A DNA stretch of 64,000 bases from Hydrogenoanaerobacterium sp032017025 (GCF_032017025.1 NZ_DALZQO010000001.1:62001-126000); one strand, 5' to 3'; shown: positions 49,901-59,123, counted from the stretch's first letter. Notes: generated by a model from the letters alone, not told the origin. A program made the numbers and translations.

Positions 49901-49964
49901 AAGCTCTGTTTTCAGCCGTACCGATATGCAGCAGGCTGGGGTCTTGGTGGTAATGCGTGAACAT
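46932..49964 (-). CDS. lacZ: Glycoside hydrolase family 2 beta-galactosidase
   Basis: 1010 residues, close to E. coli LacZ (1024). Domain order: sugar-binding jelly roll, immunoglobulin-like, TIM barrel with acid/base Glu in VIVWSLGNESGYGHN and nucleophile Glu in VLCEYSHAMGNGPGD, then the C-terminal beta-galactosidase small chain domain (LWRAPTDNDRYIAEKWRACG). No signal peptide, so it is cytosolic. Cuts beta-galactosides taken up as oligosaccharides. Its start is 38 bp from the assembly gap, so its promoter may be missing or altered. Confidence 0.93.
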   Translation of the reverse strand: MFTHYHQDPSLLHIGTAENRAYYIPFSGREAAMAQKWKASDRLQLLSGQWKFGYYSSLYDVPSGFFTPQFDTRCLTDIPVPSVWQNHGYDTHQYTNIRYPFPYDPPFVPDENPCGLYIREFEIAQDKEDFVSFLNFEGVDSCFYLWINGEFVGYSQVSHSTSEFDVTHHIRSGKNTIFVLVLKWCDGSYLEDQDKLRMSGIFRDVYLLFRPHQHLRDFTIRTLLAQEQNTAKIQVQCAFSGEIVPVHYTLYTAQGQEICSGAADKDMFNIELENPVLWNAEQPYLYRLVMEAGGEFITTSVGIREVTVANGILFVNGQNIKLKGVNRHDSSPYNGCAVTEEEMLVDLQLMKQHNINAIRTSHYPNSPVFAQLCDEYGFYLIEEADVETHGVTAIYGGSPEETYHLLAEDTRFEKAILDRVQRLVIRDKNRPSVIVWSLGNESGYGHNFEVAGRWAKQYDPTRLLHYEGSFWAQNKQCDTSMLDVYSRMYASTQEVKDYFAASGAKKPFVLCEYSHAMGNGPGDLEDYFELMCQYDGFSGGFVWEWCDHAVYAGETGDGKEKFLYGGDFGEFPNDGNFCLDGLVFPDRRPHTGLLEYKNVLRPVRAKVHYLKAGEFILINMLDFMTLGDAVSISYELEQDGEVTEKGEIPVQAYGDIAAHACGKITLCCSVPKDKRCYLKLIYLQKHDTSLVKEGHMLGFDQFCISEGVQGHTDYSHDTCDLEHAAIACEDDGRCLTVKADTFCYRYDKTKGSFAGMELSGFQLLETPIEYNLWRAPTDNDRYIAEKWRACGYDRTIVKVYETSWFQQEHQIEIISRLSVSAIHVQRILDVTAHWIVRETGEVVLHILAHKTAGLPYLPRFGMRILLPKSLERVEYLGYGPNESYIDKHRSSYLSRFCCTLPDLHEDYIKPQENGSHFGCEYVQLANDDGVKITVKSKAPFSFNASSYTQEELTTKSHNFLLKKSGYAVLCIDAFQSGVGSNSCGPELLPQYRTDQEQFDFEFSILPNISR

Positions 49965-50002
49965 CTTCTCGTCCGCCTTTCAAAACAATGTGTTCAGTGT
50001 AT

Positions 50003-50012
50003 NNNNNNNNNN
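50003..50012. other. Assembly gap (10 N)
   Basis: Ten undetermined bases join two contigs. The true distance and even adjacency of lacZ and the GH30 gene cannot be judged from this sequence. Confidence 0.98.
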
Positions 50013-50023
50013 TGTATTGCAAG

Positions 50024-50056
50024 AAGGCTGTTAGGAACAAGTTCTTAACAGCCTTT
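50024..50056 (-). terminator. Terminator after the GH30 gene
   Basis: AAGGCTGTTA-type stem (50024-50038 with 50042-50056, one G-U pair), U-run on the minus strand (CCTTCTTGCAA is weak). Right next to the assembly gap. Confidence 0.6.
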
Positions 50057-50068
50057 TCGCCTTGCGGG

Positions 50069-52312
50069 CTATATGAAATCAATTGCGATTTCTGCAAGCT
50101 GTTTATCCCAGGGATAGAGCCCTCCGCCGGAGAATTCTATCTTCAGGTACTTACAGTTTTGCAGCTTGGATGCCGGAACACCATACATCCTGTTCCAATA
50201 TCCGCCTGTATCCACTTTTCCCGTGTATTTTACATCAATCGCAGTCCACTGCTGACCGTCTTCTGAACTATAAAAGCTCATTGTGTCGGAATGTGAACGG
50301 AAATAGAACAGCTTTGCCTTAAAGTTTGAAATGGCTTTCCCCTGCTCAGCCGCATAGGTTATGTACTCGGTGGTACCAGTGGTTCTGCGTGCCCTTGCGG
50401 TGTCGCCTTCAAAGCTCACCGCATTGTCCGCATCCAGCATCCAATTTTTGGAATGCTCATATACCTTCGACCAGTCATCCAGTGTGTCATAAGGGGCAGC
50501 GTTCACCTCACCGGTCATAAATCGGATTGCGGCAAGGTGTTTATCCCACTCTTTACCGCCCAAATCAAACTCCACCTTAAAGTAGTTGGTGTTTGCCGGC
50601 ATTGCACCCGCAGGCAGCGCCTTGAATTTTTCCCAACCACCGCCCGTTGTGAGGAATTTGGTGGTGTTGTACTGCAGCTCGGTCCATGCTTCTCCGTCCT
50701 GCGAGGTATAAAATTTCAGCCCCTGCAAGCCAAGGTGGAAGTAGATGTCTGCTTCGAAATCGATGATATTGTCGTATTTATAGACAATTTCCTGTTTGGA
50801 AAGACTGGTTCTGCGCGCTCTGGAAGGATCCTCGTCAAACGCCCCATATGGGTTGTTGCCTTCCAGCATCCAGCTTGGCGAGGAGGAGTAGATTTTCGTC
50901 CAGTCGTTCAGTTCATCTACCACCGTCCACTGCTTTTCTTCGTTCGGCGCAGAGCCTTCCATCCCTGTAAAGGTAGTAACACTGTAGCCCCCGAGCGAAA
51001 CCGTAAACTTACCGTTTTTCAGTGCAATATCCTCATATTGTTCGAGGTTTACCTTTTCGTTGGTCACATTGGGGGTAAGCGTGCCTGTAGAAAAACCATT
51101 CGGTACAAGATTGATTACTTTGTTGCTGTCTGAATCGTTAATCGCCACGATAGAAAACTCACCCGTATTCGGGTTTTTATACGCAGAAATGTAAATTCCT
51201 TTTTCGGGGTTGGCAGTGGCGCCTATCCTTACATAACCGGGTTTTACAAACTTACTGAAATTGCCCATTGTATACAGCCTTTTCGCAGGAACATAGCTGC
51301 CGTCATTGTAAAGCCGGATGAGACTTTCATTGTTCGTCTTATAGCTGGCACCCAGCCAATACATAAAGGCGTTGATTTCAGCATCTGCCATGAAAGCATG
51401 AATTCTTTTTGCCCAGCCGACACCATCTTTGATATGGTTTTTATAGATGCCTGTGTCTGAAACCTCGGTCTCCCACACATGCTTGTTTTTGCTTTGAGAA
51501 ACGGTAAATGGCACAATTGCACCGTTGTACTGGTGCCCGCCTACAATATCCAGCCTTGCACATGCCTGCGGATTGTTGAGGGCATCGGTCACCATATCCT
51601 CTTGCCACCAGCCCTTTTCACCCACAATCACCTTGGCGGGGACATTTTTAGCGGCAAATTCGGGGGTAAGGTAATTTGCGAGAAAATTGGTGAACATCGC
51701 GGGCTTCCATAAGCAGGACTGCCAGCTGGCTGCATATTCCGGCTCATTCGCAATGGATACCGCATAGATATCGATATTATGGTTCGCCTTGTATCCGTTT
51801 ACATACTCCGCCAAATACTCTGCGTACTTTTGATAGCAATCCGCCTTAAGATAGCCTCCGTTGGTTATTTTTCCGGTGGTTTTCATCCATGCGGGCGGGC
51901 TCCAAACCGTACTGAAGATTTTGTCGATTCCCCTCGCCTTGGCTTCGTTCATCACCCACAGCTCCGACTCTGCACCTGCAAAGTTCCATACGCCGTCCTG
52001 TGGCTCGATGGTAGGCATATTCAGCCCGTTGCCCACCTCGCACCTCAGAATAGAAAGCCCAATGCCGTTGTCTTGAGAAAACAGCAAGTCCATGACCTCG
52101 TCACGCTTCGCAAAGTTAAATATCTGGTCTCCGTACACATCACAAGCCTGCGACGCACCAAACCCGTCGATTTCCTGCCTGACATCGTTCCAATCTACGA
52201 TGACATCACTTGCCGCGCCTACGCCTATGGATACGTTTGCCATAAGTGCCGATACAGCTGTTGTAAGAGCAAGAACACCCGCAATTTTCTTTACCAATTT
52301 ACAGTGAGCCAT
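50069..52312 (-). CDS. Secreted GH30-family glycanase with tandem C-terminal domains
   Basis: 747 residues. Signal peptide (LVKKIAGVLALTTAVSAL, cleavage near residue 34). The GH30 barrel and side beta-domain reach about residue 455, with acid/base Glu in VSIANEPEY and nucleophile Glu in HVWETEVSD, most like glucuronoxylan or beta-1,6-glucan hydrolases of this family. The C-terminus has two homologous units (about 465-610 and 615-747), each with DxLxDWxKxY-SxxWMLxxxN, ARRT and WDKxLAxI, probably carbohydrate-binding. It would release oligosaccharides outside the cell for the adjacent ABC importer. GGGGAGG ribosome binding site. Confidence 0.88.
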   Translation of the reverse strand: MAHCKLVKKIAGVLALTTAVSALMANVSIGVGAASDVIVDWNDVRQEIDGFGASQACDVYGDQIFNFAKRDEVMDLLFSQDNGIGLSILRCEVGNGLNMPTIEPQDGVWNFAGAESELWVMNEAKARGIDKIFSTVWSPPAWMKTTGKITNGGYLKADCYQKYAEYLAEYVNGYKANHNIDIYAVSIANEPEYAASWQSCLWKPAMFTNFLANYLTPEFAAKNVPAKVIVGEKGWWQEDMVTDALNNPQACARLDIVGGHQYNGAIVPFTVSQSKNKHVWETEVSDTGIYKNHIKDGVGWAKRIHAFMADAEINAFMYWLGASYKTNNESLIRLYNDGSYVPAKRLYTMGNFSKFVKPGYVRIGATANPEKGIYISAYKNPNTGEFSIVAINDSDSNKVINLVPNGFSTGTLTPNVTNEKVNLEQYEDIALKNGKFTVSLGGYSVTTFTGMEGSAPNEEKQWTVVDELNDWTKIYSSSPSWMLEGNNPYGAFDEDPSRARRTSLSKQEIVYKYDNIIDFEADIYFHLGLQGLKFYTSQDGEAWTELQYNTTKFLTTGGGWEKFKALPAGAMPANTNYFKVEFDLGGKEWDKHLAAIRFMTGEVNAAPYDTLDDWSKVYEHSKNWMLDADNAVSFEGDTARARRTTGTTEYITYAAEQGKAISNFKAKLFYFRSHSDTMSFYSSEDGQQWTAIDVKYTGKVDTGGYWNRMYGVPASKLQNCKYLKIEFSGGGLYPWDKQLAEIAIDFI

Positions 52313-52351
52313 AGTTTACCTCCCCTTTTCTTTAACAGCCTCTCTCTCTTC

Positions 52352-53245
52352 CTATTCCTTAACTGCGCCTTGTGTAATGCCTTCAATAATCGCTTTTTGA
52401 AAGATGATGAATACCGCCATAGTCGGAATCATAACCAGAATGATTGCTGAGGAAAGCTTGCCCCAATCCATATTCCGCTGCCCGGCAAACATCATCAGCG
52501 ACGTAGAAAGTGTTTTTAGTTTGCTGGACGGCATATAGAGATAAGGGATATACATATCGTTGATGACCTCAACGAACTTGATAATGCCCAGCGTAGCCGA
52601 TGCCGGCAGCAGCAGCGGGAAAATTACCTTTGTAAATATTTGCAGAAAAGATGCACCCTCCAGCATTGCCGCCTCTTCCAGTGAATACGGTATTTTTTCA
52701 ATGTACTGTGCGTAGATGTAGATCTGCATCATATCGGTGCCAATGTAAATAATGAGCGGTGCAAGCAATGTGTTGTACAGCCCTAAGCCCTTGATGATGT
52801 TAAACCTTGCAATTTCTGTTGTGTAAAATGGCAGCACCATTGCAAACATGAACATCGCCATAATAAACTTTTTCATTTTGAAATCGTGCCTGATCAGAAC
52901 ATATGAGGTCATGGTGCCGAGAATAATGTTCAGCGCAACCGATGTGAGCGACAATATCATAGAGTTTTTGAATGCGGTCGCCATTTTTGCCTGCCGAAAC
53001 GCATTAAAATAATTTTTTAAGTTCAGCCTTTGTGGCAGATCAAACGGGCTGCCCTGTGCAATCTCCATTGGTGTTTTAAACGAGGCGAGCACCAGAGTGA
53101 ACAGCGGCATAAGCACCGTAAAAGTAATGATTAACAGCAAAAGGTACATCAGCATGGTAGTCGCTAATTTTTTTTTCTTATTGTCTCTTGCAAGCCTTGG
53201 GGTCTGTATTCGTTTTTGTATAGAAGCTGTTTCTACTGCGTTCAT
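52352..53245 (-). CDS. Carbohydrate ABC transporter permease (MalG/LplC type)
   Basis: 297 residues from ATG 53245 (GGAGGTGAAAGG directly upstream). Six membrane segments, and the permease loop EEAAMLEGASFLQIFTKVIFPLLLP (EAAxxDG-type motif, here EAAMLEG). Second permease of a CUT1 sugar importer; its start lies 4 nt after the first permease stop. Confidence 0.92.
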   Translation of the reverse strand: MNAVETASIQKRIQTPRLARDNKKKKLATTMLMYLLLLIITFTVLMPLFTLVLASFKTPMEIAQGSPFDLPQRLNLKNYFNAFRQAKMATAFKNSMILSLTSVALNIILGTMTSYVLIRHDFKMKKFIMAMFMFAMVLPFYTTEIARFNIIKGLGLYNTLLAPLIIYIGTDMMQIYIYAQYIEKIPYSLEEAAMLEGASFLQIFTKVIFPLLLPASATLGIIKFVEVINDMYIPYLYMPSSKLKTLSTSLMMFAGQRNMDWGKLSSAIILVMIPTMAVFIIFQKAIIEGITQGAVKE

Positions 53246-53249
53246 CCTT

Positions 53250-54131
53250 TCACCTCCTGAGCTTAGTAAGCTTATTCTGACCAAGCGATAGTAAACAAAT
53301 CAGCAACATAAGCACAACCGCCATGGCAGAAGCCATTCCATACTGGTCGTACTTAAACGCCGTATCAATGGTGTAGGTAGTAAAGGTGGAGGATGCAAAC
53401 CCCGGCCCGCCGTTTGTGATGAGAAACGGGATGTCGAACACCTGTAGAGCACCCCTTACGTTGAGGAAAAGCACCATCTGAACAACACGCTTGATGCCCG
53501 GTATGGTGATTTTGCTCAGCTTTTGCAGCGCGTTCGCACCGTCGATATCCGCCGCCTCGTAATATTCATGTGGTATTGACGTAATGCCGGAGATAAACAG
53601 AATAACGTGAAGCCCGCTGAACCGCCAAAGTGATACCCCCACCAACGAATAATTTACAATGCTCGTATCGCCCAACCAGTTCAGCGCCAGAAAACCCAGC
53701 CCCATGCGCTCTAATAAGCTGTTAATCGGCCCACCGATTGGGCTGTATAAAAACGAAAACATGTATGCCACTGCTACACCGTTGATAATGTATGGCATAA
53801 AAGTAATGGATTTAAAAAATTTAAATCCTCGAAGCCCTTTGCATAGTATTACAGCAAATATAATCTCAACGGGGATCATCAAAAGGTGGATAAAGAAATA
53901 TAAAAAGTTGTTTTTCAGCGCAGTCCATACTTCAGGGGATTTGAAAAAAACATTCCAGTAGTTTTTAAATCCGATATAGTTAAAAGACTGGCCAATTCCA
54001 TCCCAATCGGTTATGCTGAGCTGCAGCAGTTTGAAGGTTGGATAAATGAGAAACAGCAAAAGCAGGGTGACTGGGATAAACATAAAGGCCGCAATAAACA
54101 TTTTCTTTTGTGTTTTATAACTTGTTGTCAT
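53250..54131 (-). CDS. Carbohydrate ABC transporter permease (MalF/UgpA type)
   Basis: 293 residues from ATG 54131 (AAGGAGGGG 7 nt upstream). Six membrane segments and the EAAxxDG loop YYEAADIDGANALQKLSKITIPGIKR. Forms the channel with the following permease. No ATPase gene is nearby, which is usual for Gram-positive CUT1 systems sharing a common MsmK-like ATPase. Confidence 0.93.
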   Translation of the reverse strand: MTTSYKTQKKMFIAAFMFIPVTLLLLFLIYPTFKLLQLSITDWDGIGQSFNYIGFKNYWNVFFKSPEVWTALKNNFLYFFIHLLMIPVEIIFAVILCKGLRGFKFFKSITFMPYIINGVAVAYMFSFLYSPIGGPINSLLERMGLGFLALNWLGDTSIVNYSLVGVSLWRFSGLHVILFISGITSIPHEYYEAADIDGANALQKLSKITIPGIKRVVQMVLFLNVRGALQVFDIPFLITNGGPGFASSTFTTYTIDTAFKYDQYGMASAMAVVLMLLICLLSLGQNKLTKLRR

Positions 54132-54152
54132 AAAATCCCCTCCTTTCCAAGA

Positions 54153-54180
54153 GAGGGAATTGTCTCTCAACAATTCCCTC
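54153..54180 (-). other. Intercistronic hairpin between binding protein and permease genes
   Basis: Perfect 10-bp stem GAGGGAATTG/CAATTCCCTC (54153-54162 with 54171-54180), no U-run. Such hairpins usually protect the binding-protein mRNA so that it is made in excess over the permeases. Confidence 0.7.
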
Positions 54181-54200
54181 ATCTGCCCAAATTACTGTGA

Positions 54201-55532
54201 TTATTTGATTCCTAACTCTGTTCTAGCCTGCTTCCATTTACCGTTAAGCTCACCGAGGATATCGGCAAAATTTTCGCCGGAAAGCATTCTCTGCCCAATG
54301 GATTTAGAGTCGAATTTTGTTTGGTTGACAAGTTTTGTGTAGTCGCCGTTGCCGGGATAGAACATAAACTCATCCGAATCAGACTGCTCGCGGTACTCTT
54401 TAAACAGCGGGTTATCATTTTCAATACCCTGAACGGTGGAGTTGTTCATGGTAGCCTTTAGATACCCTGCATAGATCTCATCTTCAAAGCTCCAGCTGAC
54501 AAAGGCTTTTGCCGCGTCAATATGCTTGGAATCTTTATTAATGGTGAGGAAGTTATCTGCCATTGTCATAACGCGGTTCTTCTCGCCGGCACCTACCACA
54601 GGTAGTGAGAAAAAGCCGATGTCGTCAGTATTTTGCATCCGTTCAATGTAGTTTGGCAGGTACCACTGGCCGAGCGCAACCATGGCTGCTTTGTTTGCTT
54701 CGAATAGCTGCTGCGCCTGATCAGCGCCGATACCCAACGGGTCGGGGCCCATGACATTTGCACGGTAAAGGTCATTGATCATCGCGTAAGAGTCATAGAA
54801 TCCGCCGCCTTTTGAAAAAGGCTCATCCTGTGCCGCAATGTTGGAGAGGATTTTTTCATCGTTGGAGATCAGGTGTGGCATAAACTCATTGAAAGGATAT
54901 ACCGGCCAAATATCTTTTCCGCCCATTGCAATCGGGATATACTTGCCGCTCTCATTTATTTTTTGTGCGGTCTTAATAAAGTCATCCCATGTCTTTGGAA
55001 TTTCAAGGCCCAGCTCTTTAAAGATAGATTTTTTATAGTATACAAACTCACTGAAGCTTCTTAGCGGAAGACCGTAAAGCTTACCCTCCTGCTCAAACTT
55101 AAGCGCAAAGGTGTTTTTCTTTACAACGTCTTCGTTCTTATCCCACTCCATTAGGTAGGTTTTAAAGTCGTTGATAAAATCGGGCTTGAGCTGAATAATG
55201 TCAGGGAGTTCGTTACCCGCTTGGCGAATTTTTAGGTTTTTCATCATCTCATCGGTACCGCCAAAGCACTCGATATCTACGGTGATGTTCGGGTTCTTCG
55301 CGGTAAAGTCCTCTGCCTTGGAATCCCAATACGCGTAATCCTGCGGATCAGCCAGAGCATATGTAATCGTGATTTTTTCTTGCTTTTCTGCCGCGGACGC
55401 TGAGGACTCAGGAGCCGCCGCAGATGGCGACTCGGGAGCAGTGCCTGCACCCGCGCACCCTGCAAAGGTTGAACAAACTATAGCTGCTGCCAGTACCAGT
55501 GAAGACCATTTCTTGATTTTGCTGCTTATCAT
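54201..55532 (-). CDS. Sugar-binding lipoprotein of ABC importer
   Basis: 443 residues. Lipobox STFAGC (Cys26) after a 20-residue hydrophobic stretch, then an Ala/Ser/Pro-rich linker and a family 1 solute-binding fold (LYGLPLRSFSEFVYYKKSIFKELG-type hinge region, AFVSWSFEDEIYAGYLKATM). First gene of the binding protein-permease-permease-GH30 operon; GAGGAGG ribosome binding site. Substrate is probably an oligosaccharide released by the GH30 enzyme. Confidence 0.92.
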   Translation of the reverse strand: MISSKIKKWSSLVLAAAIVCSTFAGCAGAGTAPESPSAAAPESSASAAEKQEKITITYALADPQDYAYWDSKAEDFTAKNPNITVDIECFGGTDEMMKNLKIRQAGNELPDIIQLKPDFINDFKTYLMEWDKNEDVVKKNTFALKFEQEGKLYGLPLRSFSEFVYYKKSIFKELGLEIPKTWDDFIKTAQKINESGKYIPIAMGGKDIWPVYPFNEFMPHLISNDEKILSNIAAQDEPFSKGGGFYDSYAMINDLYRANVMGPDPLGIGADQAQQLFEANKAAMVALGQWYLPNYIERMQNTDDIGFFSLPVVGAGEKNRVMTMADNFLTINKDSKHIDAAKAFVSWSFEDEIYAGYLKATMNNSTVQGIENDNPLFKEYREQSDSDEFMFYPGNGDYTKLVNQTKFDSKSIGQRMLSGENFADILGELNGKWKQARTELGIK

Positions 55533-55652
55533 ATGATTACCTCCTCGATTTTTTGTTTACCGGTTGGCTCTCTTGTGCTTTTATTATATTCCGATGATAA
55601 GCTCTATTTAATGATTTATCTTGCTTATTTATGATGCATTTTTCACCTGAAA

Positions 55653-55689
55653 GCAAGAAAAACGGTAGCTGTGCACCGTTTTCTCTTGC
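55653..55689 (-). terminator. Terminator after yesN
   Basis: GCAAGAaAAACGGT (55653-55666) pairs with ACCGTTTTCTCTTGC (55675-55689) with one bulge; U-rich after it on the minus strand. The promoter of the sugar operon should lie in the AT-rich 55533-55650. Confidence 0.65.
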
Positions 55690-55694
55690 AATTT

Positions 55695-57296
55695 TTAGGC
55701 TGATATAAAACTGTTACGGTAGCTTGTAGGGCTTTTTCCCGTATACTTTTTAAACATGCGGCTGAAATGCTCCTGGCTTTCGTAGCCTACCTGTTCGGCA
55801 ATTTCGCTGATCGAAAAATTACTGCCGGTCATTAGTTCCTTTGCCTTTTGTATGCGCAGCCTTGTTACGAAATTGATAAAACTCTCGCCCGTGTTTACCG
55901 TAAAAATCCTGCTTAGATAGGTTTCGCTCATCTCACAGTAATCGCTGACTACTCTGAGGCTGATGTTTTCTGTATAATGCTGCTTAATGTAGCTGATTGC
56001 GTTTTGCAGCTTAAAATTTTTACTGGAATTCCGCTCTTGAATTTCGTTATAGATGTACTGAATCAGATTGTAAAACCAATTGTTCATATCGTCGATTGTT
56101 TCAAGACGGGTTATTTTCTCATAAAAATTGATATGCTCCTGAAACAGGTCGCTTATTTTGATGCCGTGTGCGTTCAGACGGTTGACTGTAATGTAGACAA
56201 CCTCTAGATAAAGCGCACAGGCATCGTTGCTGTCCACAATGCACAGTGCTTTCACCGAATCACAGAACTCGTACAGCTTGTCATCAACCTGCTTTCTATT
56301 TCCGTTCTCCAGCAGGCCGATAAGAGAATGCAGAAGCTCCTCATTGAGGTGCAGCTGTTTCGGCGTAACCACTTGAACCTCCCGCTGGGTGATAATTTTG
56401 CCCGTACCATACACCATGCGCAGCTCGGCTGCCGAAACCGCCTGCACATAAAGTGCAGGGATTGATTCGTAGCCGTCTTTGATTCCGCTGACACCGCAGG
56501 TGACAGACAAATTAAAGAATTCTTTAAAGCTATAGGCAATGCTCGAAAGCACCGTATGTATTTTTTGTTGAATGGTGAGCAGGCTGCTGTCGTTTTCAAA
56601 GCTCATGGTGTAGATATAAAGCCTATTCGAAAGCCCGATTACCTCCCCCAGTTTAAATTCACGCATTTTTTGTTCTAGCATATGAAACACCGAGGTTTTC
56701 AGGTTGGTAAGGATTACTTCATCGTATTTTTCCTCCATTAGTTTATAGTTATCGATGATAATGCTCACCACAACCAGATTTTTTTTACTCAGATTAATGT
56801 CATAATTCTGTATCTGCTGCTCCAGCGTTTCAATCGGCTCTCCGCCTAAAAGCTGCTCAAGAAGCCTTGTTTTTTTCACCTTGTTGGAGATGTTTCGCCT
56901 GTCCTCCTCCAACTGTTTTCCCTGTTGCTGCTCCACACACCGCCGCAGCAGTTCCAAAATACCCTCACCGGTCATCTCATTTTTCAGAATATAATCGACC
57001 GCACCCAGCTTAAAGGCATCTCTTACAAAGATATACTCATTGTAAGCGCTCAGCACTAAAACAGGGATGGCGCAGTTTATTCCTTTTGCCGCTTTGATAA
57101 ACTCGATGCCTGACATTTTTGGCATATTGATGTCGGTGAGGATGATGTCGTAGCAGCCGCTTTTCAGCAACTTAAGAGCATCATTTCCGTCGCCTGCCTC
57201 ACCCACTATTTCATATCCATATTCCTCCCACTCCAACAGCGACTTGACTTTTAAACGAACAATCGGTTCATCGTCTACAAGAAGTATTCGGTACAT
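55695..57296 (-). CDS. yesN: YesN-type response regulator with AraC HTH
   Basis: 533 residues from ATG 57296 (AAGGAGGAC 6 nt upstream). Receiver domain 1-120 (ILLVDDEPIVRL, DIILTDINMPKMSG with phosphoacceptor Asp), a long middle region, and an AraC HTH pair at the C-terminus (YLSRIFTVNTGESFINFVTR, ISEIAEQVGYESQEHFSRMF). Likely switches on the adjacent sugar importer and glycanase genes. 45 nt after yesM. Confidence 0.93.
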   Translation of the reverse strand: MYRILLVDDEPIVRLKVKSLLEWEEYGYEIVGEAGDGNDALKLLKSGCYDIILTDINMPKMSGIEFIKAAKGINCAIPVLVLSAYNEYIFVRDAFKLGAVDYILKNEMTGEGILELLRRCVEQQQGKQLEEDRRNISNKVKKTRLLEQLLGGEPIETLEQQIQNYDINLSKKNLVVVSIIIDNYKLMEEKYDEVILTNLKTSVFHMLEQKMREFKLGEVIGLSNRLYIYTMSFENDSSLLTIQQKIHTVLSSIAYSFKEFFNLSVTCGVSGIKDGYESIPALYVQAVSAAELRMVYGTGKIITQREVQVVTPKQLHLNEELLHSLIGLLENGNRKQVDDKLYEFCDSVKALCIVDSNDACALYLEVVYITVNRLNAHGIKISDLFQEHINFYEKITRLETIDDMNNWFYNLIQYIYNEIQERNSSKNFKLQNAISYIKQHYTENISLRVVSDYCEMSETYLSRIFTVNTGESFINFVTRLRIQKAKELMTGSNFSISEIAEQVGYESQEHFSRMFKKYTGKSPTSYRNSFISA

Positions 57297-57341
57297 GCTG
57301 TCCTCCTTATATCTCTTAGTTGTCATGACGTTTATCTACTC

Positions 57342-59123
57342 TTATTCTTCCTCTCTAAACAGCTTAGGCAATCGGATGCGCACCTCTGTTCCCTTTGGCT
57401 CTCTTTGCAAAATCTCTAAACCATACTGTTGCCCATAATTAAGCTGAATACGCTTGTGCACGTTGTAAATGCCAAGCTTATTAAACCCTCTTTTGTTTTC
57501 GGCGTCATTTGTCAACAATTCTAAAATTTGCTGCTGTGACATACCAACGCCGTCATCCGCCACGGTAATGAGCAAATCCCCTTCATTACTGCAGGCGTGA
57601 ATCATAATGTGAAGCTGCATAAACACATCCTCAAAGCCATGGATGATGGCGTTTTCCAGAATCGGCTGAACAATCATTTTCAGCAGATAAGCGTCGCGCA
57701 CATCCCGCTCGTAGGAATACTGAACGCTAAAGCGCCCTGAGTATTTTACACCCATGATATATTCATAATTTCGCAGCAGTTCAAACGATTGTTCCACCGT
57801 GTTGTATGCACCATGCTTTTCAAGCGTATTGATCAGCAGCCTGGTAAGTGATTCTGTCATCCGCTTCACATTATCCACGCCGTAGGTATCCGCCATTGTT
57901 GTAATGGTATTAAGTGTATTAAATAAAAAATGCGGATTGATTTGATATTGCAAACTCTTGATTTCCAGCTGTATTTTCTCTTTTTCTTTGTGCTCTACTT
58001 TTTTAATCAACTCTTTGATTCTTTTTACCATATCGGAGAACGATCTGTTCAGCTGCCCAATCTCGTTTTTCCCCGTTAGAGGAACGCAGATGCTGAAGTT
58101 GCCGGTCTCCACCTTTTTCATCTCATGAATCAGGTTGCGCACAGGCATGATGACCGTGCTTAGGCTAGAGCCGAAGAATACGCTGAAAAACAAAATAGCA
58201 ATGATGACAAAAATAATAGAAACATACCGCGTGGCAATATCGATATCTCTGGTGAGGGTTTTGTATGGCACCGAACCGGTTACGCGCCATTTTAAGTTGG
58301 GAACGGTGTAGTACGTCAGTAGCAGGTCTTCTTTACCGTTTTGATAGCGCTGATAGCCGTAGCTTCGCTCATCATCTTCACGCAATAATAACATTTGTGA
58401 CGCACTTGTGGGGCTCTGTAAAACAGAGGAGCCATCCTGACTGGTGATATCGATACTCCAATCATCAGAAAGGTTTAGCTGAGAATAAATGCGCTCAAAA
58501 GCATTGGGACGAAACGCAAAATAGACGAGTTCCACATTGTTTTGCTTTCCGATATCTGGTATTGCCGCAAACGAAACCGCCTTGCTGGTTCTTGATACGG
58601 AGAACAAAAAATTATCGGTGCAATCAAGTGTTGCAACCTTATTTTTAATGTTTTGCTCCAGTATGTCTTCATACCAGTCCATAGAGCGTATTTCCTCCGC
58701 CTTAATGCGCGGGGGATTTTTATAGTAAAAATAATCTCCCTCTTTATAAATAAAAACAATACCAATTAGATCGGTTGTATAATTAAAGTAGTTTTCAAGC
58801 TTTAACTCAACCTGCTTCTGCGTAGTAAGGCGCACTTGCAGATTATCAATGCTTTTGAGCTCGCTTACATCCATCATAATACTCGTGTCATTAATAATGC
58901 TCGCAGCAGTGTGGATGAAAGATTTTGTTGTGTTATTAATGTTATGGGATATCTGCTCTGTAATTTGAAGATTCTTGCTGATATTATTGTTGATAAGTAT
59001 TGTTTCAAACCGCTTTGTCAGCATGTAACCGCATATGATTACGGGAATGAGAATGAGAGTACAAAAGATTAAGAGAAATCTTGCAGAAATGCTATGTATA
59101 AATTTCACCATTACTTTCAACAT
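57342..59123 (-). CDS. yesM: YesM-type sensor histidine kinase
   Basis: 593 residues. TM1 about 12-32, a large extracytoplasmic sensor to about 290, TM2 (FVIIAILFFSVFFGSS), HAMP, His_kinase domain (QINPHFLFNTLNTITTM, the phosphoacceptor His in the PHFLFN motif) and HATPase (VADDGVGM, LGIYNVHKRI). Senses an extracellular sugar or a loaded binding protein. The start codon is uncertain: ATG 59123 and ATG 59111 are close together and neither has a clear ribosome binding site. Confidence 0.92.
   Translation of the reverse strand: MLKVMVKFIHSISARFLLIFCTLILIPVIICGYMLTKRFETILINNNISKNLQITEQISHNINNTTKSFIHTAASIINDTSIMMDVSELKSIDNLQVRLTTQKQVELKLENYFNYTTDLIGIVFIYKEGDYFYYKNPPRIKAEEIRSMDWYEDILEQNIKNKVATLDCTDNFLFSVSRTSKAVSFAAIPDIGKQNNVELVYFAFRPNAFERIYSQLNLSDDWSIDITSQDGSSVLQSPTSASQMLLLREDDERSYGYQRYQNGKEDLLLTYYTVPNLKWRVTGSVPYKTLTRDIDIATRYVSIIFVIIAILFFSVFFGSSLSTVIMPVRNLIHEMKKVETGNFSICVPLTGKNEIGQLNRSFSDMVKRIKELIKKVEHKEKEKIQLEIKSLQYQINPHFLFNTLNTITTMADTYGVDNVKRMTESLTRLLINTLEKHGAYNTVEQSFELLRNYEYIMGVKYSGRFSVQYSYERDVRDAYLLKMIVQPILENAIIHGFEDVFMQLHIMIHACSNEGDLLITVADDGVGMSQQQILELLTNDAENKRGFNKLGIYNVHKRIQLNYGQQYGLEILQREPKGTEVRIRLPKLFREEE

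Noticed and set aside
49860..50097. Open frames running through the N stretch
   Set aside because: They depend on undetermined bases and have no recognisable content.
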